From Campylobacter showae CSUNSWCD (GTDB lineage Bacteria > Campylobacterota > Campylobacteria > Campylobacterales > Campylobacteraceae): 64,000 nucleotides of DNA. Shown here piece after piece: positions 28,061-35,954 of this stretch. Within the stretch, counting starts at the first letter, position 1, and each line of letters starts with the position of its first letter. The stretch lies in contig NZ_AMZQ01000007.1 in NCBI RefSeq assembly GCF_000313615.1, forward strand, positions 124,001-188,000, written 5' to 3'. A program made the position numbers and the translations under genes. Under the pieces are notes generated by a model that made no database searches, was not told the origin of the DNA, and worked only from the letters and a program-made list of their open reading frames with translations.

Positions 28061-28835
28061 ATGATAGCGATTTATTTTGCTCTACGGGCAACACGAAGTA
28101 TTGCGTGTAGAGATTTATAGAGCGTCTGGGCGGCGATATCCTCGCAGTTTCTATCGAGGATGAAGCCTGCGGCGAGCTATTAAAACACCATGACGACGTC
28201 ATTCTCGCCTATCCAGTTTACTTTAGCGACCTGCCGCAGATCGTGCGCGAGTTTATTTGCAAAAACAGCGCGAATTTCCGCGGCAAAAACGTCTTTATCA
28301 TCACTACGATGGAGATTTTTGGTGGCGATGGAGCGGGCTGCGCGGCTAGGATCTTAGGGCGGGCGGGCGCGAAGATAACGGGTGGCACACACGTGAAAAT
28401 GCCCGCGTTTATCCTCGATGTGGCGATTTTTAGCTATTTGGCGCAGAAAAACGAGCGCCTTATAAATGATGCAAACGCCAAGCTGCAGCGCGTCGCGCGG
28501 GCATCTGCCGCAGGCAACCCGCCGCAAGAAGGTCTAGGCGTGCTTGCCGTATTGCGGGGCTTTTGGGACAGCGGCTGTGGATGAAAATTTGGGACAAAAC
28601 GCCCTTTGCTAGGCGCAAACCGAGCCTCGATACGGCGCGGTGCAGTGGGTGTGGCGAGTGCGTAAAATCCTGTCCGATGCAAAATATAAAAATCGCGCAC
28701 GGCAAGGCGAGATTTGGCGAGCGCTGCACGCTTTGTTACAGATGCGTGAACAAGTGCAGGCAAAAGGCGATAACGATCCTTGGCAAGGCGGTAAATCTGG
28801 AAAAATCGGTCGCGGCGGGGTTCAAAGATATCTGA
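28061..28835 (+). pseudogene. Broken flavodoxin-ferredoxin fusion (EFR1 type)
   Basis: The parts join into one protein: MIAIYF in one frame, CSTGNTKYCV (flavodoxin phosphate loop) in the next, a TAG at 28108-28110, then the flavodoxin-like body to about 28555 (DDVILAYPVYFSDLPQIV, FIITTMEIFGGDGAG), and after a second frameshift a C-terminal ferredoxin with CSGCGECVKSCP and CTLCYRCVNKC, two 4Fe-4S motifs. This order matches EFR1-family ferredoxin proteins. Two frameshifts plus a nonsense codon make it a pseudogene unless they are sequencing errors. The intact protein would shuttle electrons in the cytoplasm. Confidence 0.75.
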
Positions 28836-29272
28836 GACGCATTCGTTTGCATGGGTCTCAGCTCCGCGATAGTTTATTTTGTCTCGCTTTACGTGTGGCT
28901 TTTAAAATTTGCCGAAATGATCTAAATTTAGCGCCCGCCGCGCCCACGCTACCTTAAATGCTTTTTTAGCTCCGTGATTTGCCACTTAACTTCGTCTATT
29001 ATCTATGGCAAATTTCTCAAATTTGCAGAAAAGTCCACGCTAGAAAACTACGCAGGCACGCTTGCAGTAAATCAAAACAGATCAAAACGCGTGCAGGCTA
29101 TTAAAATAAAATCCTATCATCAAATTTGACGGCTTTTCTAGCTCAAATTTACTCACTCGCACCCGTATCCGCCGCAAATTTCAAGGCGGGAACAAAACTT
29201 GCATTGCAGGCTTTAAATAAAGTAAATTTAGCTTAAATTGGCTAAAATAACGCGAAATTTGAAAGGATGTTT
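28836..29272. other. Non-coding stretch before ebfC
   Basis: Nothing convincing is coded here. A 24-codon hydrophobic frame at 28851-28925 (MGLSSAIVYFVSLYVWLL) may be the stub of a lost membrane protein. Several AAATTT copies occur. Confidence 0.4.
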
Positions 29273-29590
29273 ATGTTTGAGGGGATAGATTTTTCAAAAA
29301 TGGGGCAGATGCTCGAGGAGGCTCAAAAAAAAGCGCAAGAAATCGAGCAGGAGAGCCAAAAGCGCGAATTTAGCGTAAAAAGCGGCGGCGGACTCATCAG
29401 CGTCAGGGCAAACGGCAAGGGCGAGGTGCTCGATATCAGCATCGACGATAGCTTGCTAGAAGACAAGGAGAGCTTGCAGATCTTGCTCATCAGCGCCGTA
29501 AACGATGTGCTAAAGATGATCGAGGACGACCGTAAAAACGCCGCGTCAAGGATGCTGGGCGGCTTTGCCGGCATGGGGCTAGGGCAATGA
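29273..29590 (+). CDS. YbaB/EbfC-family nucleoid-associated protein
   Basis: 105 residues: GIDFSKMGQMLEEAQKKAQE at the N-terminus, KSGGGLISVRANGKGEVLDI in the strand region, and a glycine-rich tail. YbaB/EbfC dimers bind DNA and often lie near recombination genes. The ATG at 29273 is chosen over 29267 because the GAAAGG ribosome site (29261-29266) directly abuts the first ATG but is well spaced for the second. Overlaps the next gene by four bases. Confidence 0.9.
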   Translation: MFEGIDFSKMGQMLEEAQKKAQEIEQESQKREFSVKSGGGLISVRANGKGEVLDISIDDSLLEDKESLQILLISAVNDVLKMIEDDRKNAASRMLGGFAGMGLGQ

Positions 29591-30810
29591 AACGCGCAGC
29601 TATCTCGCGCCGTTTGGACGCGGTTTTGGGGCTCGCGCGGTTAAATTATAGCGGCGCGCTGGGCGATAAGGCGGTAAATTTAAGCGCAAATTTGAACTCA
29701 AATTTAGCCCGCAAAATTTACTCTCCGGTTTTTGCGGTTTTTATGATTTGCGCATTTGCCGCGTCGCTTAGAGCCGAGCCGCGCCCGACGCAGGATGATT
29801 TTAACGCCTGCTTCGAGAAAAACTTGCCCGCCATGGTAAACGTCGCGGGTAACGGCGGCATCGCGATCACGCCAAATCTAATCGCCGTACCTAAAGGCGA
29901 AATTCCCGTAAAAAACTACGTCAAATTTGACCCGTATCTGGGCCTCTATCTGGTCGCCTCGGACGTTAAACTCGAGCCTGTGAAGATGTCTGACGATAAC
30001 ACAACGAAAAAAAGCGACTGGGTCAGCGTCACGCGCGATCTAAACGCGACCGTCTACGGCCACGTAAAGGCGCAGGCACAGGCGTTAGGCGAGCTGGATG
30101 TGCTCACGTTTGACGTAAATGGCACGGGCGCCGTGCTAAGTCCGTGCTGCAAGCTACGCGGTATCGCAGTGGGTGGGGATAAATTCGTCCCGAGCCGCTA
30201 TCTAAGGCACTTTGCGGCATATAAAGACGTGTACTACGGCGACGTCGGCGCTGTATTTGAGGAAAAAGACGGCAAACTCTACGTAAAGAGTGTCGATCCG
30301 CTCGGACGCGGTGCGGCGCTGATGGTAGGGGATGAGATTTTGAGCGTAAACGGCGAGAAATTTGAGAGTTTGCGCGAGCTAAACGAGAGGATTTTGTTTG
30401 CTAAAAAAGGCGAGCGGCTCAAATTTGAGATCAAGCGCGGCGATGAGGTTTTGAAATTTGGCGTGGCGGTCTCTGACGACGCGGCCAAAAAAGAGCAAAA
30501 AGCGCCGATGAAGGCGGATAAAAAGGCCGTCTCTAGCGACGCAAAATCGCAGTCAATACCGCGAAGCAACGATGCTGCGAGCGTGCAAAAGCTCTACGGA
30601 ATAACATTTGACGAGAAGCTAACGGTAAAAAGCGTGGACGCAAGCTCGGGCGCGGCGAAATTTGGCGTCAGGGTCGGCGATAAGCTGATACAAGTGGGGC
30701 AAAAGGCGGTCTCAAGCCGCAAAGAAGCGCTCGGCCTGCTCGCTAAAGGCGGCGGTCAAAATTTGCTATTTAGACGCAACGGCTTTGACTTTTTTTACAA
30801 CGCGCGGTAG
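29587..30810 (+). CDS. Periplasmic PDZ-domain protein
   Basis: 407 residues. After an unusual N-terminal lead of about 45 residues (ANLNSNLARKIY) comes a signal-like helix, SPVFAVFMICAFAASLRAEP. Then a trypsin-like-derived middle region without a catalytic serine motif I could recognise, a PDZ domain near residues 210-290 (VDPLGRGAALMVGDEILSVN), a Lys/Ser-rich linker, and a second PDZ-like half (VKSVDASSGAAKFGVRVGDKLIQVG). The lead peptide is coded by AAATTT-rich DNA and seems to be added on. Position between ebfC and ispA is as I recall in C. jejuni. Function unknown; probably envelope-associated. Confidence 0.75.
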   Translation: MKRAAISRRLDAVLGLARLNYSGALGDKAVNLSANLNSNLARKIYSPVFAVFMICAFAASLRAEPRPTQDDFNACFEKNLPAMVNVAGNGGIAITPNLIAVPKGEIPVKNYVKFDPYLGLYLVASDVKLEPVKMSDDNTTKKSDWVSVTRDLNATVYGHVKAQAQALGELDVLTFDVNGTGAVLSPCCKLRGIAVGGDKFVPSRYLRHFAAYKDVYYGDVGAVFEEKDGKLYVKSVDPLGRGAALMVGDEILSVNGEKFESLRELNERILFAKKGERLKFEIKRGDEVLKFGVAVSDDAAKKEQKAPMKADKKAVSSDAKSQSIPRSNDAASVQKLYGITFDEKLTVKSVDASSGAAKFGVRVGDKLIQVGQKAVSSRKEALGLLAKGGGQNLLFRRNGFDFFYNAR

Positions 30811-30898
30811 TCGCGGACGGCAAATTTGACGCCTTTGTGGGCTAAATTTTAGAAATTTAGCCTGCGCTTGGAGCCATCAAAAATAAAACGGAGAATAG

Positions 30899-32077
30899 AT
30901 GCAAAATCAAAATTTAGCGGTAAAATCAAAAACTAGCGGCAATGATCAAATTTGCCTTCAAAGCGCGGCGAAATCGTCAAATTTGAACGAGTCGCAGGCG
31001 CTGCCGAATGATCAAATTTTAGCTCGTAGTTCGCGCGCGAGCTCGTCTCAAAATCGCTCTCAAATTTTAAACTCGACCAAAGCCAAAACTAGCTCCGAAA
31101 ATCCGACTCAAAGCCCGAAAAACCGATCAAATTTGATCTCGTTAAATGCGGCAAAAGGCTCATGTTTTAGCTCGGGCGCAAATTTACAGCCAAATGCAAA
31201 CCAAACCGCTCTTAGCGCCATCGATCAGGATGCGCTTTTGGACGAGTTTAAGGCGTTTTTGAGCGCGCATTTGCCAAGCTCGCCTAGCTTTCATCCGTGC
31301 TTTGACGAGGCGCTCTCATACACGCTAAAATCTGGCGGCAAGCATTTTCGTGCGATGCTAGTCGCAGGCGTCGTAGTGGCGGTGCGTCCCGAGCGCAAGG
31401 AGGCGGCGTTTCACGTCGCACTGGCATTTGAGACGATGCACAGCTACTCGCTCATCCACGACGATCTGCCGGCGATGGACGACTCGGATCTGCGCCGCGG
31501 ACAGCCTAGCCTGCATGTCAAATTTGACGAAGTGACGGCGATCCTAGCGGGCGACGCGCTAAACACCCACGCCTTTTATCAGATAGCAAGGGCCCCGCTA
31601 GATGCGGACGCGCGCATAAAATGCGTCGAGATTCTAAGCCGCAACGCCGGTATCTACGGCATGGCGCTTGGGCAGGCTGTGGATTGCTATTTCGAAAATC
31701 AAAAGCTAGGGCTTGAGGAGCTAAAATTTCTGCACATCCACAAGACCGCGCGCCTCATCGCGGCAAGCTTGCAGGCAGGCTGCGTCGTGGCGGGACTAGA
31801 TAAGGTGGAGGCTGCGCGTATCTACGACATCGGGCTTGATCTGGGGCTGGCGTTTCAGATCGCAGACGACATCATCGACGCAACTCAAAGCGCCGAAACG
31901 GCGGGCAAGCCGACGCATAACGACGGCGCGAAAAACTCCTTTACCAACCTGCTTGGCGTGGAGGGCGCAGTGCGGGCTAAAAACGAGCTCATCGCAAAGA
32001 TAGAGCGCGAACTAGGCGGCGTGCATGCGGGTATCCGCGCTATCGTGACGGGCCTCATCGACAAGCACCTGCGGTAA
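30899..32077 (+). CDS. ispA: Polyprenyl diphosphate synthase with added N-terminus
   Basis: Farnesyl/geranyl diphosphate synthase, condensing isopentenyl units. Catalytic domain from about residue 107: GGKHFRAMLV, first Asp-rich motif DDLPAMDD (188-195), and second IADDIIDATQ near residue 320, plus GDALN. At 392 residues it is about 95 longer than usual. The first 105 residues are Ser/Asn/Gln/Lys low-complexity, coded by AAATTT-rich DNA. The ATG at 30899 has a good GGAG site and no other start lies nearer the domain, so the extension is probably translated. Chain-length specificity cannot be told by eye. Confidence 0.9.
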   Translation: MQNQNLAVKSKTSGNDQICLQSAAKSSNLNESQALPNDQILARSSRASSSQNRSQILNSTKAKTSSENPTQSPKNRSNLISLNAAKGSCFSSGANLQPNANQTALSAIDQDALLDEFKAFLSAHLPSSPSFHPCFDEALSYTLKSGGKHFRAMLVAGVVVAVRPERKEAAFHVALAFETMHSYSLIHDDLPAMDDSDLRRGQPSLHVKFDEVTAILAGDALNTHAFYQIARAPLDADARIKCVEILSRNAGIYGMALGQAVDCYFENQKLGLEELKFLHIHKTARLIAASLQAGCVVAGLDKVEAARIYDIGLDLGLAFQIADDIIDATQSAETAGKPTHNDGAKNSFTNLLGVEGAVRAKNELIAKIERELGGVHAGIRAIVTGLIDKHLR

Positions 32078-32082
32078 ATTTA

Positions 32083-32117
32083 GCTTAAATTTGCATTTTA
32101 GGCGGTCAAATTTAAGC
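32083..32117 (+). terminator. Motif-built stem-loop behind ispA
   Basis: GCTTAAATTTG (32083-32093) and CAAATTTAAGC (32107-32117) form a perfect 11-bp inverted repeat, six bases after the ispA stop. Each arm contains an AAATTT hexamer. Confidence 0.6.
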
Positions 32118-32226
32118 CGTCAAATTTCGCAAATTTTATCCTTGACTACAAAACGCTATCCAAGCGCCATAAATAAACAACCTCATAAACCGTGCCGATC
32201 CCGCCGTAAATTCGGCGTGCGTTTTG

Positions 32227-32235
32227 TGCTATAAT
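32227..32235 (+). promoter_or_regulatory. Extended -10 promoter of the first secreted paralogue
   Basis: TGCTATAAT, 28 bp before the ATG at 32263, and followed by an AAGGAG site (32252-32257). Confidence 0.6.
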
Positions 32236-32262
32236 CTTTTAAATTCATCAAAAGGAGAGATG

Positions 32263-33513
32263 ATGAAAAAAATAGCCTTATCGCTTGCGTTTTTGTGTGC
32301 GGCGGCGTTTGCCAAAGAGTACGACTACATGCTAGCTAGCACTGCGCAAAAGACTTTTGAGGAGCCGACTTCTAGCTACGAAACCAAGCAAAGCTACGAC
32401 GCCAAGGCTCGCCGCCTAGAGCTAGTGAGCAGCTCCGAGCTCGCAGACGGCCTAAAGGGCAAACACAAAGAGATCAGCTACTACAACAAAGCCGGCGAGA
32501 TGACGAAATTTGAAGCCTACAGCTATGATTTTGCCGCGAAAAAATGGATCAAAGTAACCGAATACAAAGCCGATTATAAAAAAGGCGTTCTCACGCAGGA
32601 GTCTAGCTCGTTTATCAGAGGCGTGCCGGAAAATGCTAGCAAAATCATCACAAAGTACCTAAAAAACGCTAGCGAGGAGATCAGATACGAGCTGGTAAAG
32701 GGCAAATGGCAAAAAGCCGCGCTAACTAAAACCGTTAAGAACGCATACGGCGAGTACGAGCTCATCGTGCTTAGCGTCTGGGACGGCAAAAGATGGCAGC
32801 CTAAGTCAAAAACGCAGCTACTCTACGGCGCAGACGGACAAACTCGCGGCTACGAGAGCTGGGACTACGAAAACGGCGCATGGCAAAACCGCGAAAGAAG
32901 CACTGTTGCGGGCGACGTGAAGGGCAAATACGAGCAGGTAAGAAGCGTGTTTGAGGACGGCGCGTGGCGCTACGCCGAGATGTCTAGACACGACTACGAC
33001 GCCTCTAGTGGCAAAGACGTGACGATAAATCTCATCTGGAACGCCGAGCAAAACGCGTGGGAGAACAACGGCAAAAGCGTCTCGGTCGTAGAGGGCGCGG
33101 ACTTTGAGATGGCGGCGTTTTTGTGGGATAAAGAGCGCAAAGAGTGGAGGCAGGAGTACTCCAACCGCAGCATCTACGACAAGACCGGCGAGCGTCTGCT
33201 AACGCAGCGATACGACACGATGGACGGCAGCGAGAAGTTTGTTTATAGCTACAACGAGCGCGGCAATAACGTGAGCGTGGATATCTACGAGCTAGTTAGC
33301 GACGAAAACGGCAAAAGATGGGTACAAAATAAGCGCCTGGAAACGACCTTTGAGCCGCACATATTAGCCGACGACGTCGGACACGGCGGCTCGCTGATGT
33401 CCTTTGAGGTGCCTAGCAGATACGCGGTGACTAGCTTTAAGCAATTCGTCGCCGCGGATGGTAAATTTAAGCTCGCCTCAGAGCAGACGTGGAAGTATAA
33501 AAAGGTCAAATGA
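32263..33513 (+). CDS. Secreted repeat protein, paralogue A
   Basis: 416 residues with a signal peptide (KKIALSLAFLCAAAFAKEY). The mature part consists of beta-rich repeats with the recurring pattern [WY]-x-x-x-x-x-Y-[DN]-x-x-G-[ENK], for instance SYYNKAGEMTKFEAYSYDFA, YGADGQTRGYESWDYENGAW and YNERGNNVSVDIY, similar in style to YD/RHS-type or DUF3836-type repeats. It is likely periplasmic or surface-exposed. A second, related gene follows directly, sharing the C-terminal GNNVS ... ILADDV / ILARDV block. Start at 32263 fits the ribosome site better than the adjoining ATG at 32260. Function unknown. Confidence 0.75.
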   Translation: MKKIALSLAFLCAAAFAKEYDYMLASTAQKTFEEPTSSYETKQSYDAKARRLELVSSSELADGLKGKHKEISYYNKAGEMTKFEAYSYDFAAKKWIKVTEYKADYKKGVLTQESSSFIRGVPENASKIITKYLKNASEEIRYELVKGKWQKAALTKTVKNAYGEYELIVLSVWDGKRWQPKSKTQLLYGADGQTRGYESWDYENGAWQNRERSTVAGDVKGKYEQVRSVFEDGAWRYAEMSRHDYDASSGKDVTINLIWNAEQNAWENNGKSVSVVEGADFEMAAFLWDKERKEWRQEYSNRSIYDKTGERLLTQRYDTMDGSEKFVYSYNERGNNVSVDIYELVSDENGKRWVQNKRLETTFEPHILADDVGHGGSLMSFEVPSRYAVTSFKQFVAADGKFKLASEQTWKYKKVK

Positions 33514-33663
33514 TCTTTTGCTAGCGGCCCAACTGCGGTAAATTTGACGCTTTGGATTTGGTCAAATTTAACAAGCGCCCGAGCGTCAAATTTAACTCGT
33601 TAAATTTTGCTTTCGCATCAAATTTGACGCCGTTTGGGCGGCTAAATTTAAAAAGGAGCGAAC

Positions 33664-34923
33664 GTGAGATTTTTTTGGAAAGCGGCGGCGATGGCGGCGA
33701 TTTGGATCTTGCCGCTAGCTGCGTCGGGCGAATTTTGCCTAAAAAAGACGAGCTACAAGACGGAGGGCGACGCCGTGCCGCGCTACAAATACGAAACGAG
33801 CCAAGCTTACGACGCGAAGACTCGACTGCTAGAAAAAATCTACGACGAAATCAGCGATGAGGGCAAGCGCAGGACGAAAAGCATTGTTAAATTTGACGAA
33901 AGAGGCGAGCGCGAGATAGGCAGCGTTGAGTACGATTGGGACTTTGGCGCCGGCAAATGGCGCAAAGCAGGGTTTTCAAAAACAGAGAGGACAAAAGACG
34001 GCGCGTTTGTTTATATTGATACGCGCAAGCTAAACCAAGGTCAAAAAACCGTCGAAAAGCGAACGGGCGCGACGGAAATCTCTCAAAATTTCACTCTAAA
34101 AAACGGCAAATGGACGCCGACGTATCTAATCAAAAGACTTTATGACGAAAATCACAAAACCACGCTCGTAGCGACCTTTGAGTGGAGTGCCAAGGCCAAA
34201 AAATGGACTCCGTACGAAAAATTGATATATCGCTACAAGGGCGATGTTTATGCTAGCTCAGAGGGCTATAAGTGGCAGGGCAAATGGGTGCCGCAGACAA
34301 AGCATGTGGCCTTTACGGCTGCGGACGGAGCACGCACCGAGATAAATTTTACGTGGAGCAAGGACGCGTGGCAGCCGCAGGAGAGGACGGTGCAGAAAAT
34401 AGAGCCCAAGTTTAGGCGCTTTACCGATCTTAGATGCCACTGGGACGCCACAAAGAGCGAGTGGAACGGCTGCTACAAAAACGTGCGCGAGGAGACGGAG
34501 CAAGGTCGGCCAAAGTACTCCGCATCGTCGTTTTGGCAGGGGGAGTCGCAGCGCTGGGAGATAGTGTTTGAAAACGAGTTTAGCTACGACGCACGTGGTA
34601 ACCTGATAAAAAATCGCGAGATGTCAGACGGCGAACGGCGCGAGTATGTCTACGCCTACGACGAGGCGGGAAATAACGTATCCTCAGCGCTTCGCGAGCC
34701 CGATGAGAGCGGCAAATGGCGCGAAACGCAAAAGACGGTAAACGTCTTTGAATCGGACATCTTGGCGCGCGACGTCATAGACCGCGGCTTCATCGGCGAC
34801 TACGTAGCCGCGGGCGAAAACGCGATCAAAAGTAGCAAGCAGTATTTTTTAGACGGCGACGAGTTTAAGCTAAACGAAACGCTTGAGTGGTTTTACGAAA
34901 AATGCGAGCCGTCTCGAGAATGA
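33664..34923 (+). CDS. Secreted repeat protein, paralogue B
   Basis: 419 residues, GTG start behind AAGGAG (33653-33658). Signal peptide MRFFWKAAAMAAIWILPLAA. The mature part has the same repeat style as paralogue A: YKYETSQAYDAKTRLLEKIY, VEYDWDFGAGKWRKAGF, YDARGNLIKNREMSDGE and YDEAGNNVSSALREPDESG. Similarity is clear in layout but moderate in sequence, so the duplication is not recent. The 150-bp spacer between the two genes contains six AAATTT copies. Function unknown; probably the same envelope role as its neighbour. Confidence 0.75.
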   Translation: MRFFWKAAAMAAIWILPLAASGEFCLKKTSYKTEGDAVPRYKYETSQAYDAKTRLLEKIYDEISDEGKRRTKSIVKFDERGEREIGSVEYDWDFGAGKWRKAGFSKTERTKDGAFVYIDTRKLNQGQKTVEKRTGATEISQNFTLKNGKWTPTYLIKRLYDENHKTTLVATFEWSAKAKKWTPYEKLIYRYKGDVYASSEGYKWQGKWVPQTKHVAFTAADGARTEINFTWSKDAWQPQERTVQKIEPKFRRFTDLRCHWDATKSEWNGCYKNVREETEQGRPKYSASSFWQGESQRWEIVFENEFSYDARGNLIKNREMSDGERREYVYAYDEAGNNVSSALREPDESGKWRETQKTVNVFESDILARDVIDRGFIGDYVAAGENAIKSSKQYFLDGDEFKLNETLEWFYEKCEPSRE

Positions 34924-35027
34924 GCCATATATCGTTCAAATTTCGTGTAGTGACGCGATGACGGATTTTGGCGTCTAAATTTGACGCGCGGCGGAGTATG
35001 GTTTTTAAATAAAATTTAGGAGAAAAC

Positions 35028-35906
35028 GTGAAAAATTTGGATGAAATTTTACTCTCTTTTGACGAAAATACGCAAAATGTTTTATTTCTAAACGGCAAGA
35101 GCGCTAAACACCCCGTTTGGGACGATGCGGACGAGGTTTTCGCAAAGGCGGTGGAGCAAATTTTAGATAAAAGCCTAGGGTTGCAAAAGGGCGTGGACTA
35201 TAGCAAAACGCCTAAATTTTATGGCGCCCGGCCGCTTGCGTTTATCGGCGTGCATGCGCAGATGATCGGGCGAAAAAGTATAGGATTTTTGCTCACGAGT
35301 CGTCATCTTTTGGTTAAATTTGACGCGTCGGCTACAAATGCCGATGAGGTAGCGGCGGCGTTTAGGCTCGGTAAGTATCTGCAAAACGAGCTGGAAAGTC
35401 TCGCTTGGCAAGAGCTGGAAAAATGCGAATTTGAAATCGACGGCGAAGTGAAATCAGCTATGAAAAGGGCGCTAAAAGCCGTTTTAAACGCTATTTTTGA
35501 GGACGGAGTCCAAAACGACGAGACGAAAATTTCCGATAAACTTTTAGAGCTAGGCCTCGGCGAAGCGCTAAAAACGCCGCTTGACGAGAGCAAGCTATTG
35601 TCTAAATCCCTCGGCATTTTTAAGCCTAGTTCGCCGATTTTTCATAGCTTAGATAGCGCGCTTTTTGGATTCAGTAAGCCTTTTGGCGCGATTTTGGACG
35701 AGCGCGGGCTCATTAGCCGCGACCTTATGGAAGAGCCCGTTTTTAGCTCGTGGCACGAGATCGCGGGCGCGTCCATAACGGTAAAAGATAGCGAAGAAGA
35801 CGTCATAATAATCGGCAAAAAAGAGCACCAGATACCTCCCGAGCTAAAGGACAAAAAGGAAAATTTCGCCGAGTTTTTAAAATTTATGGCGGCGCTAAAA
35901 GCGTAA
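35028..35906 (+). CDS. Conserved hypothetical cytoplasmic protein
   Basis: 292 residues, GTG start behind TAGGAG (35017-35022). No signal peptide or membrane helix. The middle part, FIGVHAQMIGRKSIGFLLTSRHLLVKFD, reads like a small PH-like beta domain that would end in a helix; the rest is helical. It stands just upstream of tkt. I do not recognise the family. Confidence 0.6.
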   Translation: MKNLDEILLSFDENTQNVLFLNGKSAKHPVWDDADEVFAKAVEQILDKSLGLQKGVDYSKTPKFYGARPLAFIGVHAQMIGRKSIGFLLTSRHLLVKFDASATNADEVAAAFRLGKYLQNELESLAWQELEKCEFEIDGEVKSAMKRALKAVLNAIFEDGVQNDETKISDKLLELGLGEALKTPLDESKLLSKSLGIFKPSSPIFHSLDSALFGFSKPFGAILDERGLISRDLMEEPVFSSWHEIAGASITVKDSEEDVIIIGKKEHQIPPELKDKKENFAEFLKFMAALKA

Positions 35907-35925
35907 AATTTAAGCCGAATTTTCG

Positions 35926-35931
35926 TATAAT
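35926..35931 (+). promoter_or_regulatory. -10 box of tkt
   Basis: TATAAT in the context CGTATAATCG, 24 bp before the tkt ATG. Confidence 0.55.
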
Positions 35932-35954
35932 CGCATAAAAACTAAGGAGAAAAA

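Noticed and set aside
33552-33860. Earlier start or separate gene ahead of the second secreted paralogue
   Set aside because: It is another frame across motif-rich spacer; the GTG at 33664 has the AAGGAG site and the signal peptide.
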